NCBI GenBank assembly: GCA_963578605.1
Contig: CAUZEA010000046.1
Location: 1 to 42,743 of the forward strand
Source of the DNA: JAKVCB01 sp963578605
Lineage (GTDB): Bacteria; Planctomycetota; Planctomycetia; Pirellulales; Lacipirellulaceae
Length of the DNA: 42,743 bases
Reading direction: 5' to 3'
In this document: positions 17,998 through 25,894 of the stretch, piece after piece
Layout of the letters: each line of letters begins with the position of its first letter
Numbering within the stretch: the stretch's first letter is position 1
Program-made: the position numbers and the translations under genes
Notes under the pieces: model-generated
What the model saw: the letters and a program-made list of their open reading frames with translations, nothing else
Told to the model about the DNA's origin: nothing
The model's database searches: none

Positions 17998-20292
17998 ATG
18001 CAACCAGTTCTTGCCATTCATTTTTCGACTGTGTTGGCGTTGCTCCTGCTTTCAGTGATGCAGTCACTGGCAGCTGATGAGAGTGTGCAGCCAGTCCCCC
18101 TGGCCGGAACCAAACTGCTGACGCGCGAGGGGGATATTGCATCTCAGCTTGTTTCCGCTGCCGATCTTTTTTTGCTCCGGCAAATCGAACAGTCCAAGTC
18201 GCTACGGGCGGGGCACTGGCACCGCGACCTGTCCGGCTCTGCCGCGTACCAGGACTCTATTGAACCGAACCGCCATAAACTTCAACAAATGCTTGGCCTG
18301 GCCGACAGGCGCAACCAGTTCTCTGCGCCAAGCCTGCAAGCCACAACCGAACGATCTGCCCTGGTCGGTCAAGGCCCTGGTTACGAAATCTTTGCCGTCC
18401 GCTGGCCAGCCTTTGGCAATGTGCACGGCGAGGGCCTGCTGCTTGCGCCCACTGGCCGCAAGCCGATCGCTGGCGTCATCGCCCTGCCCCACTGTGACGT
18501 TACGCCCGAGCAACTTTGTGGCTTGACAGAAGGCCTGGCAAAACGCGAACAGTTTGCCCGCCGACTGGCCGAAAACGGCTGCCTGGTTGTCGTGCCAACA
18601 CTCATTGACCGTGCCGTCAAACAAAACGGCATTTCGAACCGTGAGTGGATTCAGCGTGCCGCTTACGAAATGGGGCGGACGATGACTGGTTACGAAGTCA
18701 ACAAGGTATTGGCCCTGGTCGACTGGTTGGCCGAATCGAGAGAACCGTTGCCGATCGGTGCGATCGGTTGGGGAGATGGTGGTTTGATTGCTTGTTATGC
18801 AACCGCCGTTGATCCACGGATTGATGCCGTCTGCGTCAGTGGTGCCCTGGGGAACATGGACCAGTTGTGGGATCAACCGGTCGACCGGATGGTTTTTTCC
18901 CTGCTAACCCGGTTTGGGGACGCCGAGTTGGCGGCGATGATAGCGCCAAGAAGCCTGGTGGTCGAAGTCGGCACGGCCCCGCGGTCAAGCCATCCTCCCG
19001 CCGAAAGCGGAAAGGGGGCGCCGCATGAAATCCGGCTGGCAACCATGCCGGCAGTGCACGATTTTACCGCGACAGCCCGACAAGTCGTGCGACCACTCAG
19101 CAAGGCCCCATGGCTCACAGTTGTCCAGAGCGAGTTCCCCGGTTCCAGCCCGGCCCTGAAATCTTTCCTCAATTCACTCTCCGGCGAGGGGAACCTGGTC
19201 ACAGTTCAAGCTCCTCCGAACCCGCCTGGCCGACAATTTGGTGAGAAGGCCCGGCACAACCGCCAGCTCGACGAACTGGAACGTCACACGCAGGCCCTGT
19301 TGCGCAAAAGTCACCAGGTGCGCAAGGAGCGGTTTTGGGATAAGCTCGATACCTCGTCGATCGAAGCGTACGAAAAATCGATCGAACCGTTTCGCCAGGA
19401 ATTCCGCGAGGAGGTAATCGGTCACTTTGATCTCGATTTGCTCCCACCCAATGCCCACACCCGGCTCATTGCTGAGTCCGATAAATGGAAACGGTATGAA
19501 GTGGTGGTCGACGTGTTTGATGACTTATTCGCCTACGGCATTCTGACCGTCCCGACCGATATCCAGCCTCAAGAACCGCGGCCCGTTGTGGTATGCCAGC
19601 ATGGCCTGGAAGGACGTCCCCAAAGCGTCATTGGAGAAAAAGGGCATCGCTATTACAAGGCCTTCGCGACCACATTGGCCGAGCGGGGTTTCGTGACGTT
19701 TGCCCCGCAAAATCTTTATATTTTCGGACATCGCTTCCGGACCCTGCAGCGCAAGGCCAACTCACTGGGGAAGACGCTTTTTTCGATCATCACCCCGCAA
19801 CACCAGCAGATTGTCGATTGGCTGAAAACCCAATCGTTCGTCGATCCCGATCGAATCGCGTTCTATGGTTTGAGTTATGGAGGCAAAACGGCGATGCGGG
19901 TACCCCCCTTGGTGACCGACTACTGTTTGTCGATCTGCTCTGCCGATTTCAACGAATGGGTCGACAAGAACGCCTCGACCCAAAATCCACGAAGCTATAT
20001 GGGTACAAGTGAATACGAGATTTTCGAATGGGACCTGGGACACACCTACAATTATGCAGAAATGGCAGCACTCATTGCCCCGCGGCCCTTTATGGTCGAA
20101 CGGGGGCATTTTGACGGCGTTGCCGACGACTGGACCGTGGCCTGGGAATACGCGCGCGTTCGGTTTCTCTACGCAGCCCGGCTAAACCTTCCGGGCCATA
20201 CAGAAATTGAATGGTTTGTTGGTCCCCACTCCATCAATGGCGTGGGAACTTTTGAATTTCTACAGCGGCACTTGAATTGGCCACCGAAGTAA
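17998..20292 (+). CDS. Tandem alpha/beta hydrolase (acetylxylan esterase/dienelactone hydrolase-like), exported
   Basis: A 764-residue protein with signal peptide MQPVLAIHFSTVLALLLLSV. It contains two hydrolase-like halves, each introduced by a similar helix (AYQDSIEPNR at about 84-93 and AYEKSIEPFR at about 457-466). The first half has the elbow GWGDGG at 257-262, with Asp260 where Ser is usual. The second has HGLEGR (oxyanion region) and GLSYGG with S626, an ordinary Ser nucleophile. The likely role is ester hydrolysis in the periplasm on a carbohydrate ester, with the first half degenerate or chemically different. ATG 17998 gives the best signal; ATG 17956 and GTG 17944 are open alternatives, the latter inside the hairpin. 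Confidence 0.86.
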   Translation: MQPVLAIHFSTVLALLLLSVMQSLAADESVQPVPLAGTKLLTREGDIASQLVSAADLFLLRQIEQSKSLRAGHWHRDLSGSAAYQDSIEPNRHKLQQMLGLADRRNQFSAPSLQATTERSALVGQGPGYEIFAVRWPAFGNVHGEGLLLAPTGRKPIAGVIALPHCDVTPEQLCGLTEGLAKREQFARRLAENGCLVVVPTLIDRAVKQNGISNREWIQRAAYEMGRTMTGYEVNKVLALVDWLAESREPLPIGAIGWGDGGLIACYATAVDPRIDAVCVSGALGNMDQLWDQPVDRMVFSLLTRFGDAELAAMIAPRSLVVEVGTAPRSSHPPAESGKGAPHEIRLATMPAVHDFTATARQVVRPLSKAPWLTVVQSEFPGSSPALKSFLNSLSGEGNLVTVQAPPNPPGRQFGEKARHNRQLDELERHTQALLRKSHQVRKERFWDKLDTSSIEAYEKSIEPFRQEFREEVIGHFDLDLLPPNAHTRLIAESDKWKRYEVVVDVFDDLFAYGILTVPTDIQPQEPRPVVVCQHGLEGRPQSVIGEKGHRYYKAFATTLAERGFVTFAPQNLYIFGHRFRTLQRKANSLGKTLFSIITPQHQQIVDWLKTQSFVDPDRIAFYGLSYGGKTAMRVPPLVTDYCLSICSADFNEWVDKNASTQNPRSYMGTSEYEIFEWDLGHTYNYAEMAALIAPRPFMVERGHFDGVADDWTVAWEYARVRFLYAARLNLPGHTEIEWFVGPHSINGVGTFEFLQRHLNWPPK

Positions 20293-20339
20293 TTTTTTGG
20301 ACTCGTGAAACTTTGAAACGATTGGAGCAAGACCTTCCC

Positions 20340-21668
20340 ATGGAAAAACGCACATCTTCCCGAAGAGAATTCATGATCCACAGTGGTGAAACTGCTGCCG
20401 TTACGACTGCCCTGGCGACGCTCGGTGGTGTCCACACGTCGGCCGCCGAGAAGGCCGAAACAATTCGGCTCGGCATTATTGGTTGTGGCGGCATAATGAA
20501 GGTACACGTGCAAAGGCTTATTAACCGACGGCAGCCTGTTTCGTTTGGCTGGCTTTGCGATGTCGATCCGCAACAACTCGCCGCAACCGCAAAACTCATC
20601 GATGGTTTCCAGGCGGTTGCACCGCAGCAGACTTCTCGATACGAGGATGTGATCGCCGATAAGGGTATCGATGCCGTGATCATTGCCACCCCACACCACT
20701 GGCATGCCCCAATCTCCCTCCGGGCACTTGCCGAAGGGAAAGACGCGTACATTGAGAAGCCAATTTCTCATGTCTACGACGAAGGAAAACAGGTTGTCGC
20801 CGCAGCCGAAAAATATGGACGCGTGGTGCAACATGGCAGCCAGATGCGATCAAGCCCGGTAACGTACCAGGCTGCAAAATTACTGGCCGATGGGATCATC
20901 GGAGAAGTGAAAGTTGCCCGTGCCTGGACTGCTGAACTTCGCAATACCATTGCTCCTGCAGACAACAGCCAGACGCCCGAAGGCGTTGACTATGATCGAT
21001 GGTTGGGACCGGCCCCCAAACGGCCCTTCAATCGCCAACGGTTCCACCAGTCGTGGCGCATGTTTCGCGACTATGGCAATGGTGAAATCGGGGATGACGG
21101 CATCCACGATATCGACATGGCTCGCTGGGGACTCGGCGACCCTGAATTGCCTGTCCGTGTGACTGCCCGAGGAAGCCGCATGATGTTACATGGACATTTT
21201 GGTGATTACCCCGACAACATGCATGTAACTTATGAATATCCCGACGGCCGCCTGCTGGTCTATGAAAACTATCCGTTTACCGAGTACGGCATGCATGGAT
21301 TCGATAACGGCAATGTGTTCTACGGAACCGATGGCTACATGGTCTTCTCTCGCCGAGGTGCATTTAATGTCTATTTAGGCAGAAAACGTAAAAAAGGTCC
21401 CCGGGAGTTGCCAGAAACCCGTGGCCAGAGAGGATACCCCGAACACATGGATGACTTTCTCAACGCGGTTCGTAACCGCACACCAACCAGGGCGTCTGCA
21501 GAGATCGCCAATCGGTCCTGCGCCCTGGTGCACCTGGGCGACATTGCATTTCGGGTCAACCGCCAGTTGGACTTCAACCTGCAAAGCGAAAGGTTCGTCG
21601 ACTGCGACGAGGCCAATCAGATGCTTACGAAAAATTATCGGGCACCCTACACACTGAACGACGTGTGA
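20340..21668 (+). CDS. Gfo/Idh/MocA family oxidoreductase with TAT signal
   Basis: A 442-residue protein. The N-terminus is a twin-arginine signal (SSRREFMIHSG at residues 6-16). The Rossmann motif GIIGCGGI follows at about 45-52, and the family EKP motif is at 139-141 after HHWHAP. A C-terminal two-layer beta-sheet domain with DDFLNAVRNRTPTRASAE is typical. Members oxidise or reduce sugars with NAD(P), with a tightly held cofactor when exported by TAT. The start at 20340 lies 47 bases after the hydrolase stop, with GGAG about 14 bases upstream; the frame's earlier ATG at 20277 overlaps the previous gene and would hide the TAT motif. Probably the last gene of the SDR/symporter/hydrolase group. 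Confidence 0.92.
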   Translation: MEKRTSSRREFMIHSGETAAVTTALATLGGVHTSAAEKAETIRLGIIGCGGIMKVHVQRLINRRQPVSFGWLCDVDPQQLAATAKLIDGFQAVAPQQTSRYEDVIADKGIDAVIIATPHHWHAPISLRALAEGKDAYIEKPISHVYDEGKQVVAAAEKYGRVVQHGSQMRSSPVTYQAAKLLADGIIGEVKVARAWTAELRNTIAPADNSQTPEGVDYDRWLGPAPKRPFNRQRFHQSWRMFRDYGNGEIGDDGIHDIDMARWGLGDPELPVRVTARGSRMMLHGHFGDYPDNMHVTYEYPDGRLLVYENYPFTEYGMHGFDNGNVFYGTDGYMVFSRRGAFNVYLGRKRKKGPRELPETRGQRGYPEHMDDFLNAVRNRTPTRASAEIANRSCALVHLGDIAFRVNRQLDFNLQSERFVDCDEANQMLTKNYRAPYTLNDV

Positions 21669-21926
21669 TGAGTACCAGCGACCTGCTGGCAGGTTACCGG
21701 CCTGGCCAGTTTGTAAAAAATCCCCGAATCTTAGGCTGTACAAGGGATCGTTTGCTGGTTAATGTCGGGGGCTTCAGGGCGAGTTGGCCTCCTGGTCGGA
21801 TTGAATTCCTGGGAAATCGGAACGGAGCCTTTCCCGGCAGGGCATCGCGAAAAGCCGCCAGGAATCCCTGGCTCGGCCGGCGTTACCATCGACCTCGCAC
21901 ATTTGCGGAAGGCTATCGAAAGAACC

Positions 21927-22442
21927 ATGACCGATAAGAACGTTTGTATTGCCGTAGTGCGCGATCACGAGCAAGCCTTCGAGGTGGTCCGAATCTTCCA
22001 GGCTGGAGGCTTTGCTGCGGAAAGCATCTCGGTGATTGGCAAGGACCATGCCGACGACAAACACATTCATGGTTATGTGACCGCTGGCGAAGCGATGTCT
22101 TTTTGGGGCAAGCAAGGTGCCGTTTGGGGCAGCCTTTTTGGACTGTTGGCTGGGGCCGGCTTTTTGTTTGTGCCGGGAATCGGACCCCTGGTCGTGGGAG
22201 GGCCGCTTTTGAGCATGATGGTGGGTGCCGTCGAGGGAGGGGCTGTGCTGGGGGGGATCGAGGCGGTCTTTGCCGGCTTGCTGCACCTGGGGTTGTCCAA
22301 AGATCATCTCGTCCTTTATGAAAAACAACTCAAACAGGGTAACTGCCTGGTGGTTCTGCATGGGACCGCTGCGGAAGTTGTCCGCGCGAAAGATCTGCTG
22401 GCCAACGAGGATTTGGAGCACGTCGACGTGCATGCCACATGA
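21927..22442 (+). CDS. YflT-like general stress protein (DUF1269-like), glycine-rich membrane segment
   Basis: A 171-residue protein. The first part, VCIAVVRDHEQAFEVVRIFQAGGFAAESISVIGKD, resembles the YflT/heat-induced stress-protein fold, whose members pair a ferredoxin-like half with a central hydrophobic Gly-rich stretch. That stretch is residues about 58-120 (WGSLFGLLAGAGFLFVPGIGPLVVGGPLLSMM) and looks like glycine-zipper membrane helices. The end (KQGNCLVVLHGTAAEVVRAKDLL) repeats the first fold. Function in this family is stress-linked but poorly defined. The ATG at 21927 is preferred over the longer frame from 21762, whose N-terminal sequence has no counterpart. It has no obvious operon partner upstream; a small membrane gene follows. 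Confidence 0.75.
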   Translation: MTDKNVCIAVVRDHEQAFEVVRIFQAGGFAAESISVIGKDHADDKHIHGYVTAGEAMSFWGKQGAVWGSLFGLLAGAGFLFVPGIGPLVVGGPLLSMMVGAVEGGAVLGGIEAVFAGLLHLGLSKDHLVLYEKQLKQGNCLVVLHGTAAEVVRAKDLLANEDLEHVDVHAT

Positions 22443-22450
22443 GTTTCGCA

Positions 22451-22489
22451 CACCGTTGGTGCCGGTGGTGGTTTTCTTTTTTTTCTCTT
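22451..22489 (+). terminator. Weak hairpin plus T-rich tract after the stress-protein gene
   Basis: CACCG (22451-22455) pairs with CGGTG (22463-22467), followed after 4 bases by a run of mostly T (22471-22489). This fits an intrinsic terminator of the preceding gene, though the stem is only 5 bp. Confidence 0.35.
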
Positions 22490-22507
22490 TGCTGAAAAGT
22501 TGAGGTT

Positions 22508-22720
22508 ATGAGTCAACACAAGAACAAACACGCTCACCACAAGCACGGAAACCATCCGCAGAAACATAATCGCAAGCAGGGAGTTTCTATGCACAAAAAA
22601 TGGACCACATGGGTTGCTGTCATACTGATGCTGGTCGCCATGGTGGCGTACTTCTCAACTATGGATGAAGAGCTGGGGCCCGAAAACGATGGCGAGCGGA
22701 TGCCGGCCGCGGCCGAATAG
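22508..22720 (+). CDS. Small single-pass membrane protein, optional His-rich N-terminus
   Basis: A 70-residue frame from the ATG at 22508 starts with a His/Lys-rich stretch (MSQHKNKHAHHKHGNHPQKH) and then MHKKWTTWVAVILMLVAMVAYFS, one transmembrane helix, and an acidic C-terminal tail. An internal ATG at 22589 gives a 43-residue version starting MHKKW and has a strong AGGGAG Shine-Dalgarno 7 bases before it; 22508 has only GAGGTT. The shorter form may be the main product, with the His-rich part as an alternative. I do not recognise a function; the helix places it in the inner membrane. The charged tail has EELGPENDGERMPAAAE. Confidence 0.6.
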   Translation: MSQHKNKHAHHKHGNHPQKHNRKQGVSMHKKWTTWVAVILMLVAMVAYFSTMDEELGPENDGERMPAAAE

Positions 22721-22764
22721 CTGCCGTTGCCTGCAAGTGAAAAAATTATCGCTTGGGCACCAAA

Positions 22765-23059
22765 CTAATGGTCGGAATTGCCCGTCTGGCGTTTGGCAAG
22801 TTGTGCCTGTACTAAAACCTCAATCTTGTCAGCCCTACGTTTGGCTTCGTCCCCAGGCAGGCCTGGCGGAATGTCAGGTTGCCCGTGCCCTATGCGGGGT
22901 AACCAGGCGTCGCGCAGCAGCTCTAACCGCTCGGCATCATGCGATTCCCCGGTCAAGCGACGATTTTGAGCTGCCAACTCGCGGTGCAGCCGCCCTCAGG
23001 ATATCGTAAGCTGGGGTTTTGGAAAAAACCTCCTGGTACTGCCAACCGCGGGAGACCAT
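22765..23059 (-). pseudogene. Frameshifted small conserved-looking gene
   Basis: The minus strand holds two adjoining frames that read as one protein if one G is removed from a GGG at 22993-22995. Frame one starts at ATG 23059 (MVSRGWQYQEVFSKTPAYDI); frame two continues LHRELAAQNRRLTGESH and then the helix-rich part up to a TAG at 22765. The repaired length is 97 codons. Neither half has other stops. The product looks helical and charged; I do not recognise the family. The shift may be true pseudogenisation, a sequencing error, or programmed frameshifting. It lies antisense to nothing, in a gap otherwise only promoter-like. Confidence 0.55.
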
Positions 23060-23131
23060 TTTATCGCCAAACCAAAGTAAGCTATACCCTCCCCCCCTGC
23101 CCTGAACAAACATCCCAACAGGGGCTCTCTC

Positions 23132-24244
23132 ATGCGAAAGCTTTCCAAAGCCGACGAAGCTGCGCTGATTCGTCTCACCACGGCGCTGATCGATCAGCGC
23201 CGTGCCCGCACGATCGTTGCGCCCCATGCCGACGCAGCGGGCTTCTGGTTTGGAGGAGGAAACATGATTCAGGCAGCTGATGGAACCTTGCTGCTTGTTG
23301 GCCGGTATCGAGATGCCGGAGATTCGCGACTGGGATTGGCCAGTGGCCGGCGGGGATGGAAGTTATCGGTAATGCGAGCGGGCAGTATCGAGGATCCCTT
23401 TGAAGAGGCCATCGCCTTCACCAAAGCAAATCTGGGGGTTGAGGGGCGCGACGTACTTTCAATCGAGGGAGCAGCCTTGCGGCTCACCACACACGGTACG
23501 GTCGAACTTTTTGTGTCGAGTGAAAAAACAGGAATCGCATACCCGGAAGGGCTTGAGGATTTCCTCAAACCAGGGGCCGGTGTCTGGACCATCGAGCAGC
23601 TCGAAGCACCTACCCTCGAAGGTTTGGCAAACGGGCCCGTACGAACCATTCTGCAATCCGCAGATCCACGCTTCCTTCACGTCAAGGACCCGTTTCTTTA
23701 CGACCTGGATGGTGCAAATCTCAAGTTGTTGTTTTGCAGTCATCCCTACTGCTGGACCAGTTCCAACAGTGGGGTTGCAGGAATGCATGCCGGCGAAGTG
23801 GTGCCTGGTTCAGTGGTTTACGATTTCTTTCCCAGAGGGGTCACCTGGGACGTTGCCATGACACGGGCAACCTGTGTCGTCGATGTGCCACAGCTAGGGA
23901 GATTTCGCCATCACAAGGTGAGCCTGATATTCTACGATGGTGGCGAGGCGGTTCGCAATCTGCAAGAGCACACCAAAGCGGTTAAACGCCCGCGGGGTTA
24001 TTCCTGCGAAGAGCTTGGCGGCGCGGGGTACATCGTTGACGGGGATTTTAGTTGTATCCACCGTCTCTCGGTGCTCAGGCCGTTGTTCGTAAGTCCCTGG
24101 GGCACCGGTTGTAGTCGGTATGTCGATGTCCTCTCCACCAACCAGGGTCTGATCGCCACGTGGCAACAATCTCAGGTGAACCATTCACAGCCTTTAGTCA
24201 TGAATTTTCTCTATCGAGAAGAGCTCGACCGATTATTGCAATAG
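23132..24244 (+). CDS. Glycosidase-like five-bladed beta-propeller protein (GH43/GH117-like fold)
   Basis: A 370-residue protein without a clear signal peptide. Propeller-like blade sequences include NMIQAADGTLLLVGRYRD, the conserved-looking HVKDPFLYDLDGANLKLLFC (a DPF-containing blade as in GH32/43/68/130-type enzymes), and a late SPWGTGCSRYVDVLSTNQG. The likely fold is a five-bladed beta-propeller. I cannot assign catalytic acid and base residues confidently, so hydrolase, lyase or phosphorylase activity is open. The ATG at 23132 follows a T/C-rich leader. It reads away from the frameshifted small gene on the opposite strand, with which it shares the intervening promoter space. Confidence 0.6.
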   Translation: MRKLSKADEAALIRLTTALIDQRRARTIVAPHADAAGFWFGGGNMIQAADGTLLLVGRYRDAGDSRLGLASGRRGWKLSVMRAGSIEDPFEEAIAFTKANLGVEGRDVLSIEGAALRLTTHGTVELFVSSEKTGIAYPEGLEDFLKPGAGVWTIEQLEAPTLEGLANGPVRTILQSADPRFLHVKDPFLYDLDGANLKLLFCSHPYCWTSSNSGVAGMHAGEVVPGSVVYDFFPRGVTWDVAMTRATCVVDVPQLGRFRHHKVSLIFYDGGEAVRNLQEHTKAVKRPRGYSCEELGGAGYIVDGDFSCIHRLSVLRPLFVSPWGTGCSRYVDVLSTNQGLIATWQQSQVNHSQPLVMNFLYREELDRLLQ

Positions 24245-24653
24245 GCAACACCGATCTTCAGTCGGCTTCCTCAAAACAGAATTGGCCAAAATCGTGCGGT
24301 TTGAGCGATCGTCACGTAAATTACCCTTTCTACGGCAAGACGTCTGGCAGCTTCCTCTCCCAAAAACAGCGTAGTTTAAATTGTTTTTTACGCTTGATTT
24401 AATGGGACCAGAAATTACCATCCGGTCGTTCGATCAATAGTGTCTTGGCCACTTCCCGATCTCCAAAGAGGTTACTTGGCGGGCGGTTTCCAGGAGGTAA
24501 GATTTACCGATTACGAGGTAACGCTAGTTAACTGACATACGATCTCTCGATCCTTATTTTTTTCTTTTCGGTTGCAGCGGCCCCGCCCTCGCAGTAGACG
24601 TAACTTACACAGGTTCGAGTGCCCAACAGAAAGTGGGATCCATCTGGCAGGGG
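24245..24653. other. AT-richer gap with no gene seen
   Basis: About 410 bases with mixed AT-rich patches and no convincing open frame on either strand. It begins the gene-poor, decayed segment that ends at the DUF1501 operon. I see no clear repeat, hairpin or RNA gene. Confidence 0.4.
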
Positions 24654-24848
24654 ATGCTGATGATGAGACAGGTTCAAGCAGTTCGGCCGCTGAAGATTTC
24701 GGCCCTGGTTCTAACGAGTGCTTTTCTCCCTGCACCTCGGCACGCAGTCGGTATCTACGACCTTTCGGATGACTTTTCATCAAAACATGTTGGTAATCTA
24801 GAGGAAGTTTGTAAACCAACTGTATCATTTACCCGCACCCAACCTTGA
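24654..24848 (+). pseudogene. Truncated start of a secreted protein (remnant)
   Basis: A 64-residue frame. It opens with MLMMRQVQAVRPLKISALVLTSAFLP, a signal-peptide-like segment, and continues VGIYDLSDDFSSKHVGN, a typical mature start of planctomycete secreted proteins with a DDFSS motif. It then ends after an unrelated-looking tail at TGA 24846. This is best read as the 5' end of a lost gene. No body is found downstream in any frame. Confidence 0.3.
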
Positions 24849-24924
24849 TTAAGAGTGACTCACCCATTTTCAACAACCCGAGGGAAACTTTATTAGGCTC
24901 GAAGGTTTTTGTTTGTTGTTATGT

Positions 24925-24954
24925 GGTGTATCTCAGCCCGGTGCCTGAGACACC
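24925..24954 (+). promoter_or_regulatory. Hairpin in the leader of the PEP-CTERM gene
   Basis: GGTGT-(AT)-CTCAG (24925-24936) pairs with CTGAG-ACACC (24945-24954), a 10-bp stem with a 2-nt bulge and an 8-nt loop. It lies about 40 bases before the first possible ATG (24996) and 80 before the better ATG (25035). It may be a leader structure or upstream terminator; function is not known. Confidence 0.35.
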
Positions 24955-25034
24955 TATCTATCCTTTAACACCTTTTTTGAGAGGAGACTGATCTCATGAA
25001 CACGAAGCAATTCAAACAAAAGGAGGACAGCAAG

Positions 25035-25849
25035 ATGAGAATGAAACTAACAGCAGTTGCCCTGCTTGCCGCCGTGGCGGTCATGGGGGTCTGTACGCAG
25101 CAAGTTGACGCCGCGTTGTGAGCGCAGTGATTGCTGGATGGCAATACCGCGGAGGAAATACAAGGGGGCGATGCCGTCGTGCAAGGTGGTAGTGGCGCCA
25201 CCTATGTCGGCTCCCCGGGCGGCCAGGCGTTGCAGCTGGATGACGAGTACCTTCAACTAAGGTTCTCAGGCGGTTTGGGTAATGTTGCCAAAGGGTTCTG
25301 AGACGATTCGTCCGTCGCGTACTGGGTTAAGTACGACGGAACCGCCAGCAATACTTACAACTCGCTATTGACTAACAGCCACAACGAGTACGGCAATCGG
25401 TTAGTCAACCACATGAAAGGATCAGGCGAAAATCGTGTTTTCGCCAACCTATGTGGAACCGGCCCTGGCGAAAGTGGCTGCTCTGGCAGTCCTAACGACG
25501 TCCCCGCTGACACCTGAGCCCACCTGGTCTATACCAGCAAAATGGACGGTGCCACTCGGACGGACAAGTTTTATGTCGACGGGGCTTTGACCGTGACCAA
25601 AACCCACGGCGGTATATTGAACGCCCACCAGACCCTGAAATTCGGCCAGGCTCGTGGCAACCCCTACCTTTCGGGGCATCAACAGTTTCACGGTGAGCTC
25701 GACCAATTGGAGATTTGGAGCCACGCACTGAGCGACGGTGAGGTCAGCACGCTGCCGGCCCGGCAGACGCAATACCCGAACCATCCAGCCTGGTGCTGAT
25801 GTTAATCATCGGCCATGCTGTGATTGTACTGCGGAAGCGAAGCATGTAG
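25035..25849 (+). pseudogene. PEP-CTERM/LamG secreted protein with four in-frame TGA codons and a shifted sorting signal
   Basis: From the ATG at 25035 (AAGGAGGACAGCAAG upstream) the frame gives a signal peptide (MRMKLTAVALLAAVAVMG...VDAAL), then a LamG fold. It is interrupted by TGA at 25119, 25128, 25299 and 25515 but by no TAA or TAG. The TGAs at 25128 (AQ-x-LLDGN) and 25515 (ADT-x-AHLVYTSK) fall where LamG domains have Trp; 25299 (KGF-x-DDSSVAYW) may also. The frame continues through DKFYVDGALTV and ELDQLEIWSHALSDGEV. About 25750-25768 it must shift by one base; another frame then reads AIPEPSSLVLMLIIGHAV plus IVLRKRSM to TAG 25847. PEPSS, hydrophobic helix and basic end are a PEP-CTERM exosortase signal. 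Likely an anchored surface protein gone to pseudogene, or a recoded gene. Confidence 0.7.
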
Positions 25850-25855
25850 CGAGAC

Positions 25856-25890
25856 GTGGCAGGTGGCAAGTGACACTTGCCACCTGCCAC
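25856..25890 (+). terminator. Strong 16-bp perfect hairpin after the PEP-CTERM gene
   Basis: GTGGCAGGTGGCAAGT (25856-25871) pairs perfectly with ACTTGCCACCTGCCAC (25875-25890), with GAC as the loop; it begins six bases after the TAG of the sorting signal. There is no T-run. It can act as a transcription stop or mRNA stabiliser, or be a copy of a dispersed palindrome; copy number elsewhere cannot be seen. Confidence 0.5.
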
Positions 25891-25894
25891 ACTC

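Noticed and set aside
25035..25799. TGA as tryptophan through the whole genome
   Set aside because: Several neighbouring genes (for example the SDR at 1824, VOC at 2605 and the SDR at 38196) end with TGA at normal family length, so TGA is a stop here.
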